DNA from: an uncultured Faecalibacterium sp.
GTDB lineage: Bacteria; Bacillota; Clostridia; Oscillospirales; Ruminococcaceae
Reading direction: 5' to 3'
Length of the DNA: 64,000 bases
NCBI GenBank assembly: GCA_944385995.1
Contig: CALWZL010000002.1
Coordinates: 62,001 to 126,000, forward strand
Positions 44,087-57,299 of the stretch are shown here, piece by piece; within the stretch, counting starts at the first letter, position 1; the number at the start of each line of letters is the position of its first letter. The notes under the pieces are model-generated. The model made no database searches. It was not told the origin of the DNA and was given only the letters and a program-made list of their open reading frames with translations. The translations under genes were made by a program, and so were the position numbers.

Positions 44087-44968
44087 TCAGCCCTTGACCG
44101 CGCCGGCCATGCCGTTGACGTAGTATTTCTGCAGTTTCAGGAAGAGGATGGCGATGGGGATCGAGATCAGGACGGCGCCGGCCGCGAAACTGGTGTACCA
44201 GTTGTCGATGTATTCCTTTTCCAGCATCCGCCACAGGCCGATGGCCACCGTGTACTGGTCGGCGTTGGCCCGGCAGATGACCTTGGCGAAGATGAAGTCC
44301 ACCCAGGGTCCGATGAAGGAAGTCAGGATGGTGTAGATGACGATGGGCTTGGACAGGGGCAGGGTGATCTTGGTGAAGATCTGCCAGCGGGTGCAGCCGT
44401 CCAGCAGGGCGGCCTCGTCCAGCGCCATGGGGATGGTGTCAAAGAAGCCCTTGGTGATCTGGAAGCCCAGGGCCGCGCCGCCCGAATAGCACAGGATCAG
44501 GGCGATGCGGACGTTGTTGCCCTCGGTGAGGCCCACGGCCTTCAGGATGAAGTAGACGGCCACCATCGACATAAAGCCGGGGAACAGGCCCAGAATCATG
44601 GCCATGTTCATGTAGGGCTTGCGCAGCTTGAACCGCAGCCGGGACAGGCAGTAGGAGGCCGACAGCAGGAAGAAGGAGGACAGCACACAGGAACAGATGG
44701 CAATCAACAGGGTGTTCAGGAACATCTGGGGGAAGTTGAGGATGCTGGTGTCGGTGAACAGCTTGATGTAGTTGTCCAGGGTGAAGGACTTGGGGAAGAA
44801 GGTGGAGACGTAGCTTCCCTTCTCAGCCCGGAAGCTGGTGAGGATGACCCACAGGACCGGGAACAGCCAGATCACCGCCAGGATGGACAGGACGATATAG
44901 ACAATGGCGTTGTTGCGGGCTTTGATGCGCTTGGCGCTGCGCTGCATTTTTTTCTTTTCGGTACTCAT
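44087..44968 (-). CDS. malG: maltodextrin ABC transporter permease (MalG type)
   Basis: 293 residues, six membrane helices. The EAA motif reads DEAALLDGCTRWQIFTKITLPLSKPI. The C-terminal FLKLQKYYVNGMAGAVKG is typical of MalG-like permeases. It starts two bases after the malF-like gene ends. Confidence 0.92.
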   Translation of the reverse strand: MSTEKKKMQRSAKRIKARNNAIVYIVLSILAVIWLFPVLWVILTSFRAEKGSYVSTFFPKSFTLDNYIKLFTDTSILNFPQMFLNTLLIAICSCVLSSFFLLSASYCLSRLRFKLRKPYMNMAMILGLFPGFMSMVAVYFILKAVGLTEGNNVRIALILCYSGGAALGFQITKGFFDTIPMALDEAALLDGCTRWQIFTKITLPLSKPIVIYTILTSFIGPWVDFIFAKVICRANADQYTVAIGLWRMLEKEYIDNWYTSFAAGAVLISIPIAILFLKLQKYYVNGMAGAVKG

Positions 44969-44970
44969 GC

Positions 44971-46362
44971 TCAGAAACCTCCTTCTTCACGGTAGGATTT
45001 GCTGCGGCGGTAGGTCAGCAGGGAACCCACGGCCAGGATGATGAAGGTCAGAATGCCGACGACGGCGCCGACGTTGTAGTACTGCTTGTCGATGGTCAGC
45101 TTGTACAGCCAGGTGACCAGCAGGTCGGTGCTGCCGGCGGTGGAGGCCAGATCGGTGACGGGGTCGCCGCCCGACAGCAGATAGATGACGTTGAAGTTGT
45201 TGACGTTGCCGGTGAAGGTGGCGATCAGATAGGGGGTGGTGACGTAGAACATATAGGGCAGGGTGATGCGGAAGAAGGTCTGGACCGAGTTGGCGCCGTC
45301 CACGGTGGCGGCCTCATAGAGGTCGGCGGGGATGTTCTGGAGGACGCCGGTCAGCTGGAGCAGGGTGTAGGGGACGCCGACCCAGATGTTGATGAGGATG
45401 ACGGTGACCCGGGCCCAGGTGGGATCGGTGAAGAAGGGGAGGCTGGTGCCGTCGGCAATCAGGCCCAGCTGCCGGAGCAGGACGTTGACAGCGCCCTCGG
45501 GCTGAAGCATGGTCCGCATAATCAGCAGGGAGACGAACATGGGGACGGCGCAGGGCAGAACAAAGCAGAAGCGCCAGAAGCCCTTGTATTTGGTTTCCTT
45601 GCGGTTGATGACGATGGCCAGGATCATGCCGGCGAAGTAGTTGGTGAAGGTGGCGAAGAAGGCCCAGACCAGGGTCCAGCCCAGGACCCGCCAGAAGGTG
45701 GAGCCCAGCACCGAGTTGGAATCAAACAGGGTGCGGAAGTTTTCCAGGCCCACCCAGTCGAACAGAACCAGATGGTTGCCGATCTTGCTGTAGTTGGTGA
45801 AGGCCATGCAGATCATAAAGACCAGGGGCAGGATGGTCAGCACCGTGATGAAGAACATGGAGGGGGTCATCAGGAGGCGGTAGAGGTTGGAGTCCAGCAG
45901 CTCCTTCAGGTCCTCGGTGAAGGTGTTGATGTGCTTGCCGGCCTTGGCCATGCACTCGGCGTGGTAGGCGCTCTTGAGGGTGCCCCGCCAGATCCAGAAG
46001 ACCACGCCGGTCAGCATCAGGGTGGCCAGGCCGTACAGGAGCAGCAGGATTGACTGGTCGCCGTGGGTGTATTCAAAGATCTGAAGCTCCTCGTTCCAGA
46101 CTTCCTGCCGCTCCACGCTGCCCAGGCTCACCAGCATGGCCAGGTTGTGGAAGCCGTTGGTAAACATAAAGACCAGATAGGCGATCTCAACGGCTAGGAA
46201 CAGCAGGCCCTTGGGAACCTGTCCGTGGACCATGTTGCCCAGGCCCATGACGACGGCCGAGAGCTTGGTGGCAGTGCCGCCGTTTTTCAGAGCGCCCATG
46301 CAGGTGCAGGGGTTTTGGGCCTGATAGGCCCGGCGCAGTTTCAATGCGCTTGTCGCGTTCAT
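44971..46362 (-). CDS. malF: maltodextrin ABC transporter permease (MalF type)
   Basis: 463 residues, longer than most MalF-type proteins of Firmicutes. The N-terminal ~150 residues add two or three helices and a loop (NMVHGQVPKGLLFLAVEIAYLVFMF, then SILLLLYGLATLML), as in some maltose transporters. The EAA motif is YEAATVDGANSVQTFFRITLPYM. The later segment NNFNVIYLLSGGDPV is strongly conserved in MalF. Confidence 0.92.
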   Translation of the reverse strand: MNATSALKLRRAYQAQNPCTCMGALKNGGTATKLSAVVMGLGNMVHGQVPKGLLFLAVEIAYLVFMFTNGFHNLAMLVSLGSVERQEVWNEELQIFEYTHGDQSILLLLYGLATLMLTGVVFWIWRGTLKSAYHAECMAKAGKHINTFTEDLKELLDSNLYRLLMTPSMFFITVLTILPLVFMICMAFTNYSKIGNHLVLFDWVGLENFRTLFDSNSVLGSTFWRVLGWTLVWAFFATFTNYFAGMILAIVINRKETKYKGFWRFCFVLPCAVPMFVSLLIMRTMLQPEGAVNVLLRQLGLIADGTSLPFFTDPTWARVTVILINIWVGVPYTLLQLTGVLQNIPADLYEAATVDGANSVQTFFRITLPYMFYVTTPYLIATFTGNVNNFNVIYLLSGGDPVTDLASTAGSTDLLVTWLYKLTIDKQYYNVGAVVGILTFIILAVGSLLTYRRSKSYREEGGF

Positions 46363-46381
46363 CCTTGGTTCCTCCCTTTCC

Positions 46382-47620
46382 TTACGAGATGCCGTTGCTG
46401 TTCATGGCGTCGTTCATGGCGACGGTCTGTTCCGCGGCGTTTTCGTGGGTGACGGTCCCGCTGCGGATGCCCTTGCCCAGGTTCTCCACGGGGGTCCAGC
46501 AGTTGCTCATGGAGGCCACGAAGGGCTGCAGAACCGAGGTGTTGTCGAAGGTGTCGTTCTGGGCGGCCACCACCAGGTCACTGGCGATGGCGGGGTCGGC
46601 CAGCAGCTCGGTATTGCAGGGGATCACGTTGCGCAGCTCATAGTGGAGCTGCTGGGCCTCGGCGGAGCCCAGATAGATGGCCAGCTCGATGGCCTGCACC
46701 ATGTACTTGCTGTGGGAGTTGACGCCGATGGCCTTGCTGCCGGCGTAGGCGTACATCTGTTTTTCCTCGCCGTTCAGGGTGTAGGTGGGCAGGGCGGCCA
46801 CGCCCATGTTGTCCCCCAGGATCTCCTTGATGGAGGCGGCATCCCAGGAGCCGGTGAACATGGCGTTGATGCTGCCGTCCCGCAGGCCGGCGATGCCGGA
46901 ACCGTCGGCGTCCACCACAAAGTTGGGATTGTTGTACAGGTCGATCAGATAGTTGGTGACTTCCACCGCGTTTTCGCCGCCGAAGTCGGCGCCCAGCTCC
47001 TCCTGGGTGCCGTCACCGAACAGGGTACAGCCGTTGCCGAAGTAGAAGGCCGGCAGATACCAGGAGTTGGTGAAGGGGAAGCTGACCACGCCCTTTTCCA
47101 GCATGGTATCCAGACTCTTCACGTCCTCCTCCGAAAAGACGCTCTTGTCATAGTACATGAACCAGGTGTTGGTGGTGAAGGGGACGCCGTAGAGGTAGTC
47201 GTCCAGGGTCAGAGAGTCGGTCAGGGTCTCGCTGTTGGTGGCCAGAATCTGGTCGGCGTACTTGCCGCCGAACTTGGCCAGGGCCCCGGCATCGGTCAGG
47301 GTGGTCAGGGTGTCGTTGGCGAACATAAAGACATCCGCGCTGGCATCCGGGTCCTGGGAGACGGTGCCGGCAGCGCTGGCCTCATCTGCCACGCCGTAGA
47401 CAAAGGTGATGTCCCATTCCGGGTGCAGCTCGGCGAACCGTTCGCAGCAGGTCTGAAGCCATTCGCCGCTGTCCTTGGACTGGTCCTCGGATGGACTCCA
47501 GACCATCAGGCGAACCTGTTCGGCGCCGCTGCTTTCCTGGCTGGAACAGCCGGTCAGCAGTCCCATCATGGTAGCCCCCGCCAACAGAAGGGCAAGGGCT
47601 GCGGACAATTTCTTGCGCAT
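46382..47620 (-). CDS. malE: maltodextrin ABC transporter substrate-binding lipoprotein
   Basis: 412 residues. Lipobox LLTGC after a short signal, then a family 1 solute-binding domain: RLMVWSPSEDQ, CERFAELHPEWDITFVYG, DVFMFANDTL and YGVPFTTNTWFMYYDKS. Start ATG at 47620 with GGAGG nine bases upstream. Heads the malEFG operon; no ATPase gene is present. The lacI-type gene diverges from it. Ligand inferred from the surrounding alpha-glucan enzymes. Confidence 0.92.
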   Translation of the reverse strand: MRKKLSAALALLLAGATMMGLLTGCSSQESSGAEQVRLMVWSPSEDQSKDSGEWLQTCCERFAELHPEWDITFVYGVADEASAAGTVSQDPDASADVFMFANDTLTTLTDAGALAKFGGKYADQILATNSETLTDSLTLDDYLYGVPFTTNTWFMYYDKSVFSEEDVKSLDTMLEKGVVSFPFTNSWYLPAFYFGNGCTLFGDGTQEELGADFGGENAVEVTNYLIDLYNNPNFVVDADGSGIAGLRDGSINAMFTGSWDAASIKEILGDNMGVAALPTYTLNGEEKQMYAYAGSKAIGVNSHSKYMVQAIELAIYLGSAEAQQLHYELRNVIPCNTELLADPAIASDLVVAAQNDTFDNTSVLQPFVASMSNCWTPVENLGKGIRSGTVTHENAAEQTVAMNDAMNSNGIS

Positions 47621-47671
47621 GTGGCAATTCCTCCTCTTGTGTGGTTGTGTGGTGAGCGTGTGAACCGAAAT

Positions 47672-47694
47672 GCGAAAGTTTCGTAATGTTTCGC
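47672..47694. promoter_or_regulatory. LacI-type operator in the malE promoter
   Basis: GCGAAAGTTTCGTAATGTTTCG (47672 onward), read on the minus strand as CGAAACATTACGAAACTTTC. Located just downstream of the -10 box, the usual position for repression. Matches the operator before the third GH31. Confidence 0.68.
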
Positions 47695-47703
47695 GCTGGG
47701 ATA

Positions 47704-47732
47704 AATATAAACCTGTTTTGTCGAAGAATCAA
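47704..47732 (-). promoter_or_regulatory. malE promoter
   Basis: On the minus strand TTGATT (complement of 47727-47732), 17-base spacer, TATATT (complement of 47704-47709). Confidence 0.78.
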
Positions 47733-47832
47733 GTCTTTTTTGGCTGTTCATGAATAATTTGTGAAGATTCCACAACAGAAACCCCCGAATTTGTGGTGAT
47801 ATGACCAGAACAAGTATATCACACAAAAGACG

Positions 47833-47854
47833 CGAAACTTTTTTTAAAGTTTCG
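47833..47854. promoter_or_regulatory. palindromic operator upstream of lacI-type gene
   Basis: CGAAACTTT (47833-47841), four T, AAAGTTTCG (47846-47854): perfect 9-bp arms. It ends four bases before the lacI -35 box, so autoregulation is likely. Confidence 0.72.
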
Positions 47855-47858
47855 ATAT

Positions 47859-47887
47859 TTGCGTTTTTCACCCAAAATAGGTATAAT
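47859..47887 (+). promoter_or_regulatory. promoter of the LacI-type regulator
   Basis: TTGCGT (47859-47864), 17-base spacer, TATAAT (47882-47887), about 38 bases before the start codon. Confidence 0.78.
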
Positions 47888-47924
47888 AAAGACCAAAATG
47901 GGATAGAAGGGAGGTGCCGGCCGG

Positions 47925-48926
47925 ATGGTCACCATGGACGATATAGCAAAGAAAGTAGGCGTATCCAAGGGGACAGTGTCCAAAGCGCTGAACGGCGCCC
48001 CCGATGTCAGCGATGCCCTGCGCAAGACCATCCTGGAGACGGCGGTGGCGCTGGGATACACCCGGGCCCGCCGCGGCGCGGTGCGGACCCTCTGCGTCCT
48101 GATAGAGAATATGAGCTGCAGCAAGCCGGAGGACTTCGGCACCGATATCATCACCGGATTCCGGCAGATGGCCGAGCCCTCAGGCTATGGGGTCAAGGTG
48201 GTGGAGCTGACCAAGGAGCTGCAGCAGTCGGTGCCCTACGACACCTTTATGCTGCGGGAAGGCTATCTGGGGGCCCTGTTTTTGGGCCTGAGCCTCAACG
48301 ACCCCTGGATGAAGGAATTTCCCCGCAGCCGGACCCCGGCGGTCCTCTACGACAACCTCATCAAGGGGAACCCCACCGTGGCCACCCTGGGCATCGACAA
48401 CAATGAGGCCATCGGCCAGGCGGTGGAGGCCCTGTACGGGATGGGACACCGGAAAATCGGCTATCTGAGCGGGGCCCTGGGGTCCCATATCACCCAGGTG
48501 CGGTACCGGAGCTTTTTCTATGAGCTGCGCCGCCGCCGGCTGCCCAGTTCCAGCCAGTTGGCCGGGTACTCCTATTATTTTTCCGAGTGTCTGGATGTCC
48601 ATCTGCCCCGGCTTCTGGATCTGGGGGTGACGGCCATCCTGTGCAGTTCCGACCTGCTGGCCCATACCGTCCTGATCCGCTGTCACGAGCTGGGCATTGA
48701 TGTGCCCCGCCAGCTGAGCATCGTGGGGTTTGACGACCTGCCTTTCTGCGCCCATACTGCGCCGCCCCTGACCACCATCCGGCAGGACCGGCTGCAAATC
48801 GGCAAGAGCGGCTATTATGCCCTGGACAGCCTGTTGAACGGGGTCCCCATCAGCAGCTTGCTGCTCCATGGCCAGCTGATTCTCCGAGGCTCCACCGGCC
48901 CCGCCCCCAAACCCGCCCGCACATAA
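47925..48926 (+). CDS. LacI-family regulator of the alpha-glucan regulon
   Basis: 333 residues. Helix-turn-helix at the N-terminus (TMDDIAKKVGVSKGTVSKALNGAPDVSDALRKTILETAVALGY) and a periplasmic-binding-like sensor (TLGIDNNEAIGQAVEALYGMGHRKIGYLSG, AILCSSDLLAHTVLIRCHELGIDVPRQLSIVGFDDL). Diverges from malEFG. The CGAAAC operators at its own promoter, at malE and at the third GH31 are its probable targets, so malto-oligosaccharide or isomaltose is the likely effector. GGGAGG ribosome site. Confidence 0.92.
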   Translation: MVTMDDIAKKVGVSKGTVSKALNGAPDVSDALRKTILETAVALGYTRARRGAVRTLCVLIENMSCSKPEDFGTDIITGFRQMAEPSGYGVKVVELTKELQQSVPYDTFMLREGYLGALFLGLSLNDPWMKEFPRSRTPAVLYDNLIKGNPTVATLGIDNNEAIGQAVEALYGMGHRKIGYLSGALGSHITQVRYRSFFYELRRRRLPSSSQLAGYSYYFSECLDVHLPRLLDLGVTAILCSSDLLAHTVLIRCHELGIDVPRQLSIVGFDDLPFCAHTAPPLTTIRQDRLQIGKSGYYALDSLLNGVPISSLLLHGQLILRGSTGPAPKPART

Positions 48927-48933
48927 CAACCAC

Positions 48934-48971
48934 AAAAGCCCTTGTTTTCCTTCCGAAAACAAGGGCTTTTT
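48934..48971 (+). terminator. terminator after the LacI-type gene
   Basis: AAAAGCCCTTGTTTTC, loop CTTCC, GAAAACAAGGGCTTTTT; symmetrical and possibly bidirectional. Confidence 0.88.
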
Positions 48972-48985
48972 GCTGCCTGCAACCC

Positions 48986-49021
48986 AAAAACGCCCGCCGG
49001 CGTACAACCGGCAGGCGTTTT
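48986..49021 (-). terminator. terminator after luxS
   Basis: On the minus strand AAAACGCCTGCCGG, loop, CCGGCGGGCGTTTTT; 12 bases past the luxS stop. Confidence 0.82.
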
Positions 49022-49032
49022 GAAATGTGATT

Positions 49033-49491
49033 TTACGACTGGTAGTGGAGCTGGTCGGCGGTGAGAGCTTCCAGCACCGGCACCATGGCGGCGGCCTCGG
49101 CGCGGGCGGCGGGCAAATCCATGTCCCGCCAGTTGCCGCACTCGGCCTCGCTGGCGCCGGGAACCGGCCCGTCAAAGCTGGCCATAAAGCGGAAGGACTC
49201 CACCGTCAAAGCCAGCGCTTCGGCGGGGGTCAGGCCGCGGGTCAGCAGATAGAAACCGGTCCGGCAGCCCATGGGGCCCACATAGATGACCCCCTGGCTC
49301 CAGGCACTGTTGCGGGCATAGGTGGCAAACAGATGTTCCAGGGTGTGGGCGGCGCCGGTGGACAGGTAGTCCCCCTGGTTGGGCCGCTTCATCCGAATGT
49401 CCCAGGTCAGGACATCGCCGTCCTGGCGGCTCAGGTACATGCCGGGCATCAGTTTGGTGTGGTCCACGCAGAAGCTGGCAATCCGTTCCAT
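49033..49491 (-). CDS. luxS: S-ribosylhomocysteine lyase
   Basis: 152 residues. The metal site HTLEH (His49, Glu52, His53) and Cys118 (ECGNWRDMDL) are present, with PMGCRTGFYLL. It splits S-ribosylhomocysteine to homocysteine and the autoinducer-2 precursor, in the activated methyl cycle. It lies 12 bases after pyk on the same strand and may be read through from it. Confidence 0.96.
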   Translation of the reverse strand: MERIASFCVDHTKLMPGMYLSRQDGDVLTWDIRMKRPNQGDYLSTGAAHTLEHLFATYARNSAWSQGVIYVGPMGCRTGFYLLTRGLTPAEALALTVESFRFMASFDGPVPGASEAECGNWRDMDLPAARAEAAAMVPVLEALTADQLHYQS

Positions 49492-49503
49492 GGGCGCGCC
49501 TCC

Positions 49504-51270
49504 TTAGGCCTGGCCCTGCAGGGACTGGACGTTGCCGTGGGCGCAGTCCACCGCGATGTCCAGACCGTCGCGGATGTGGCTGGTGGCACCCTGTGCGCCG
49601 ATGATGGCCGGCTTCATCAGGGCCTTGGCGGAGATGGCGGCATGGCTGTTCAGGCCGGGCTCTTCCACCACCAGGGCGGCAGCTTCCCGGATATAGGGCA
49701 TCATGTCGTTGTTGGTGGAGGGCAGCACCAGGATCATGCCGGGCTTGAAGCGGGCCTTGATCTCGTCGATGCTGTGGCAGACGCAGGCCTTGCCGGTGGC
49801 GCTGGTGTTGTCGGTGTCCTCGCGGCCCACGCCCACGCCGGAAGCCAGGCAGTTGCCCACCATGTGGATCTTGACCATGTTGGTGGTGCCGCTGACGCCC
49901 ACCGGCACGCCGGCGGTGACGACAGCCAGCTCGCCGTTGTGGATATAGCCGTACTTCTCGGCCAGGGTGGTGGAAACCTCGATCAATTCATCGGTGCTGT
50001 GGGCCAGAGGCATCAGCAGGGGGATGATGCCCCAGGACAGGGACAGCTGACGCTGGACCTGGGGACGCATCACAAAGGCGATGATGGGCTGATCGGGGCG
50101 GTACTTGCTCAGCAGGCGGGCGGTGTTGCCCGACTCAGAGACGGTGACGATGGCCGAAGCGTTGACATCCTGGGCGGTGAGGCAGGCGGCATGTGCAGTG
50201 GCATCGCTGACGCTGGTGGTGCCGTTGACCTTCATCCGGCTCAGGCGGTGGACCTGGTAGTGAACGTCGGCCTCGGTCCGCTCGGCGATCTGGGACATGG
50301 TGCACAGGGCCTCCACGGGGTAGGCGCCGGCAGCGGTCTCGCCCGACAGCATGATGGCGGAAGTGCCGTCATAGATGGCGTTGGCCACGTCCGAAATCTC
50401 GGCACGGGTGGGACGGGGGTTGTTAATCATGCTGTCCAGCATCTGGGTGGCGGTGACAATGGGCTTGCCGAAGGAGTAGGACCGGTCGATGATGGACTTC
50501 TGAATGCTGGGCAGCTCGGAGAAATCGATTTCAACGCCCAGGTCGCCGCGGGCCACCATGACGGCGTCGGCGGCTGCCAGGATGCTGTCGATGTTCTCGA
50601 CGCCCTCGGGGTTCTCGATCTTGGCGATGATCCGAATCTTGGAGTCGTACATGTTCAGCAGGTTGCGGATCTCGTAGACATCCTGGGCCGTCCGCACAAA
50701 GGAAGCGGCGATGAAGTCAAAGCCCTGCTCGATGCCGAAGATGATGTCGTCCCGGTCCCGCTGGCTCATATAGGGCATGGACAGGTGGACGCCGGGGACG
50801 TTGACGCCCTTCTTGTTCTTGATCTTGCCGGCGTTCAGGACGGTGCAGACGATGTCGGTGTCGGTGACTTCCCGGATGGACAGCTTAATCAGGCCGTCAT
50901 CCAGCATGATGGTGCCGCCGGGGGCCACGTCGTGGGGGAGGTCCTTGTAGGTGATGCTGACCATCTCCTTGGTGCCTTCCACGTCGCGGGTGGTGAGGGT
51001 GAAGGTCTGGCCCTCCTCCAGAATCTCGGAACCGTTCTTGAATTCCTTCAGACGGATCTCGGGACCCTTGGTGTCCAGCAGGGCCGCCACGGGCTGGTTC
51101 AGCTCTTCCCGGATGGCCTTCAGGGCCTCCAGACGGCCCTTGTGCTCCTCATGGGAACCGTGAGAGAAGTTGAAACGGGCAACATTCATCCCGTTTTCCA
51201 CAAGCGCACGCAGCACGCCTTCCTTGTCGGTGGACGGACCGAGGGTGCAGATAATTTTCGTTTTGCGCAT
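49504..51270 (-). CDS. pyk: pyruvate kinase
   Basis: 588 residues: the usual pyruvate kinase (about 1-475) plus the extra C-terminal PEP-utiliser-like domain (about 490-588; EPGLNSHAAISAKALMKPAIIGA) common in Firmicutes. Core motifs: ICTLGPSTDKEGVL, RFNFSHGSHEEH, LDTKGPEIR, IIAKIENPEGVENID, MVARGDLGVEI, ATQMLDSMINNPRPTRAEISDVANAI. Last step of glycolysis, PEP to pyruvate with ATP. A GGCATA-CGG-TATGCC hairpin lies directly before the AGGAGG ribosome site. Confidence 0.97.
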   Translation of the reverse strand: MRKTKIICTLGPSTDKEGVLRALVENGMNVARFNFSHGSHEEHKGRLEALKAIREELNQPVAALLDTKGPEIRLKEFKNGSEILEEGQTFTLTTRDVEGTKEMVSITYKDLPHDVAPGGTIMLDDGLIKLSIREVTDTDIVCTVLNAGKIKNKKGVNVPGVHLSMPYMSQRDRDDIIFGIEQGFDFIAASFVRTAQDVYEIRNLLNMYDSKIRIIAKIENPEGVENIDSILAAADAVMVARGDLGVEIDFSELPSIQKSIIDRSYSFGKPIVTATQMLDSMINNPRPTRAEISDVANAIYDGTSAIMLSGETAAGAYPVEALCTMSQIAERTEADVHYQVHRLSRMKVNGTTSVSDATAHAACLTAQDVNASAIVTVSESGNTARLLSKYRPDQPIIAFVMRPQVQRQLSLSWGIIPLLMPLAHSTDELIEVSTTLAEKYGYIHNGELAVVTAGVPVGVSGTTNMVKIHMVGNCLASGVGVGREDTDNTSATGKACVCHSIDEIKARFKPGMILVLPSTNNDMMPYIREAAALVVEEPGLNSHAAISAKALMKPAIIGAQGATSHIRDGLDIAVDCAHGNVQSLQGQA

Positions 51271-51332
51271 AGCAATTTACCTCCTGGCATACCGTATGCC
51301 GTATGTGTATGATAGTGCAGCCATACACCTTT

Positions 51333-51361
51333 ATTATACCTGGATGGATACAAATGAGCAA
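51333..51361 (-). promoter_or_regulatory. pyk promoter
   Basis: On the minus strand TTGCTC (complement of 51356-51361), 17-base spacer, TATAAT (complement of 51333-51338). Confidence 0.7.
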
Positions 51362-51576
51362 GCAGTTTTTTGTAAAAAATGTTGTGTCCCGGCCCACTTT
51401 TTGGGGGCGGGGAAGATCGGTGAAAGTGTGACTTTGCCCCTTTTGCGGGGTGGGGAATTATGGTATACTAATAGAAAAAGTGGTGCCGTTCTGCCGGACC
51501 TTGCAGGGCCGGCGGGCCGCGCCCTCTGAAAAGCGGGGGTCCGGGCAAAGGGCCCCGCAGAAAGGACAACAATACT

Positions 51577-52755
<1,179 letters not shown>

Positions 52756-52773
52756 GCTTTTCCGATACGCCAA

Positions 52774-52808
52774 AAAGAGCCCGCTTCCATCGGGGAAGCG
52801 GGCTCTTT
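52774..52808. terminator. bidirectional terminator between deoB and secA
   Basis: AAAGAGCCCGCTTCC, loop ATCG, GGGAAGCGGGCTCTTT; serves both convergent genes. Confidence 0.88.
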
Positions 52809-52818
52809 GCGTGATGGT

Positions 52819-55773
<2,955 letters not shown>

Positions 55774-55906
55774 AATTTCACCTCAAAATAGGAGTGTTGT
55801 TGTATCGTAAGGCGCGGCCCGGGTCATCCAAAACCCGGAGGCGGCGCGGGCTTTCGCAGGAAAGCAACGGGTGCGGGGGCATCCGGCCCCCGGTGACACC
55901 GCCCCT

Positions 55907-55936
55907 ATGATACACCAAAGCGGGAAGGGGTGTCAA
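55907..55936 (-). promoter_or_regulatory. secA promoter
   Basis: On the minus strand TTGACA (complement of 55931-55936), 18-base spacer, TATCAT (complement of 55907-55912). Confidence 0.72.
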
Positions 55937-55980
55937 ACATTTGCGGCGGATTCAGGTAAAATTTCTGTGAACAGACCGCA

Positions 55981-56022
55981 AAAACCGCCCTGTAAGGCCC
56001 CTTTGCGGGGGAAACAGGGCGG
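55981..56022 (-). terminator. terminator after the HAD hydrolase gene
   Basis: On the minus strand CCGCCCTGT...ACAGGGCGG followed by TTTTT. Confidence 0.85.
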
Positions 56023-56034
56023 TGAAATCAGCGT

Positions 56035-56676
56035 TTACAGCAGGCCGGGCAGGTCCTCCAGCCGGTCAATGGTGGGGTTGCCGGTGGCCTGGAGGCGGGC
56101 ACGGGTCTGGTGTCCGCCGGTGTAGAGGATGCAGCGCACCCCCATGGCCCGGGCGGTCTCGGCGTCGTGGTCGGTGTCGCCGATCATGACGCAGCGGGCC
56201 GGGTCGGCCCCGCAGGACGCCATGTAGCGGCGGCCCAGCTCCACCTTGCTGACCCCGTGGATGTCATCGAGGCCCAGCATCTCCCGGAAGCGGCGGTCCA
56301 CCTCCCGGCGCTTTGCCTGTTCCACCAGGTAATCCCGGCGGGACACCGACAGCAGCACCTGCCCTTCACACCGGGCAGCCAGAGCCCCCAGGGTGTCGGC
56401 GGCGCCGTCGGTCAGGGGACAGCCGTCCACCCCGGCGTTGTAGAGGTCCATATAGCTTTCGGCCAGCACCGGGAAGGGGTCCCGGCCAAAATCAAAGCCC
56501 ACCCGGCGGTAGTAAGACTGGATGGGAAAGCCGAACACCTTTCGGTATTCCTCCACCCCGTACCGCTGGGGATAGTGGTAGGCGGCCAGCAGACCGTTGA
56601 GGCAGGCGCAGGAGTAGTCGACATCGTCCATCAGGGTTCCGTTCCAGTCCCAGAATACAAGCTCGGTGTCCTTCAT
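56035..56676 (-). CDS. HAD-family hydrolase (phosphoglycolate phosphatase-like)
   Basis: 213 residues. HAD motif I FWDWNGTLMDDV, motif II around LLSVSRRDYL, motif III lysine in GVSKVELGRRY and motif IV MIGDTDHDAETARAMG, with a helical cap between motifs I and II. Likely dephosphorylates a small phosphate ester; the substrate is not evident. The start MKDTELVF at 56676 has GGAGG six bases upstream. It follows queT by 25 bases in the same operon. Confidence 0.87.
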   Translation of the reverse strand: MKDTELVFWDWNGTLMDDVDYSCACLNGLLAAYHYPQRYGVEEYRKVFGFPIQSYYRRVGFDFGRDPFPVLAESYMDLYNAGVDGCPLTDGAADTLGALAARCEGQVLLSVSRRDYLVEQAKRREVDRRFREMLGLDDIHGVSKVELGRRYMASCGADPARCVMIGDTDHDAETARAMGVRCILYTGGHQTRARLQATGNPTIDRLEDLPGLL

Positions 56677-56701
56677 AAGCTGCCTCCTGCCGTTCGGGCT
56701 T

Positions 56702-57241
56702 TTAAGCGTGCTGGCGGACGGCTTCGTCGGTGAAAATCTGTGCCAGACGCGGGTTGGATTCAATCAGGCGGACCAGCAGCACGCCCAGAACGCAGCAGCT
56801 GATGATCTCACCGGCGCCCACCGACAGGGCGTTGGCGAAGATGAGGGCCGGAGTTGCGGGGGTGTCCGAGAAAAAGACCGCAATCTCGGTGCCGACGATG
56901 ACGGCATTCCAGAGCACCGGGGGAATGGCGGCCGGAATGGCCAGACCGCCGATCCGCCAGCGGCGGACCGCATAGGTGCACAGGCAGGCCAGGAAGGTGG
57001 CCAGGGTGCCAAAGACCACGTCCACCATGGTGGAGCCCAGGAGGTTGGCCAGGGCGCAGCCCAGGGTGACGCCCAGAATGTACTCGGGCCCAAAGATGGG
57101 CAGCAGGCAGAGGGCCTCTGCCACACGCACCTGGATGGCCCCATAGGAGAAGGGAGCCAGACCCAGGCAGAGGGCCACATAGATGGCTGCCACCACGGCG
57201 CAGCGGGTGAGTTTGCGGACGGTGAGAGTTTCCTTGTTCAT
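56702..57241 (-). CDS. queT: queuosine-precursor ECF transporter S component
   Basis: 179 residues with five or six membrane helices. AAIYVALCLGLAPFSYGAIQVRVAEALCLLPIFGPEYILGVTLGCALANLL matches the QueT family, which captures preQ0/preQ1 with the shared ECF module. A preQ1-III riboswitch-like leader lies upstream, which supports the assignment. GGAG lies nine bases from the ATG. Confidence 0.93.
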   Translation of the reverse strand: MNKETLTVRKLTRCAVVAAIYVALCLGLAPFSYGAIQVRVAEALCLLPIFGPEYILGVTLGCALANLLGSTMVDVVFGTLATFLACLCTYAVRRWRIGGLAIPAAIPPVLWNAVIVGTEIAVFFSDTPATPALIFANALSVGAGEIISCCVLGVLLVRLIESNPRLAQIFTDEAVRQHA

Positions 57242-57299
57242 GATACAATACTCCAGCGGAAAGATTTTGACCTTCCGGGGCCGCCAGCCCCCGGAGGTT

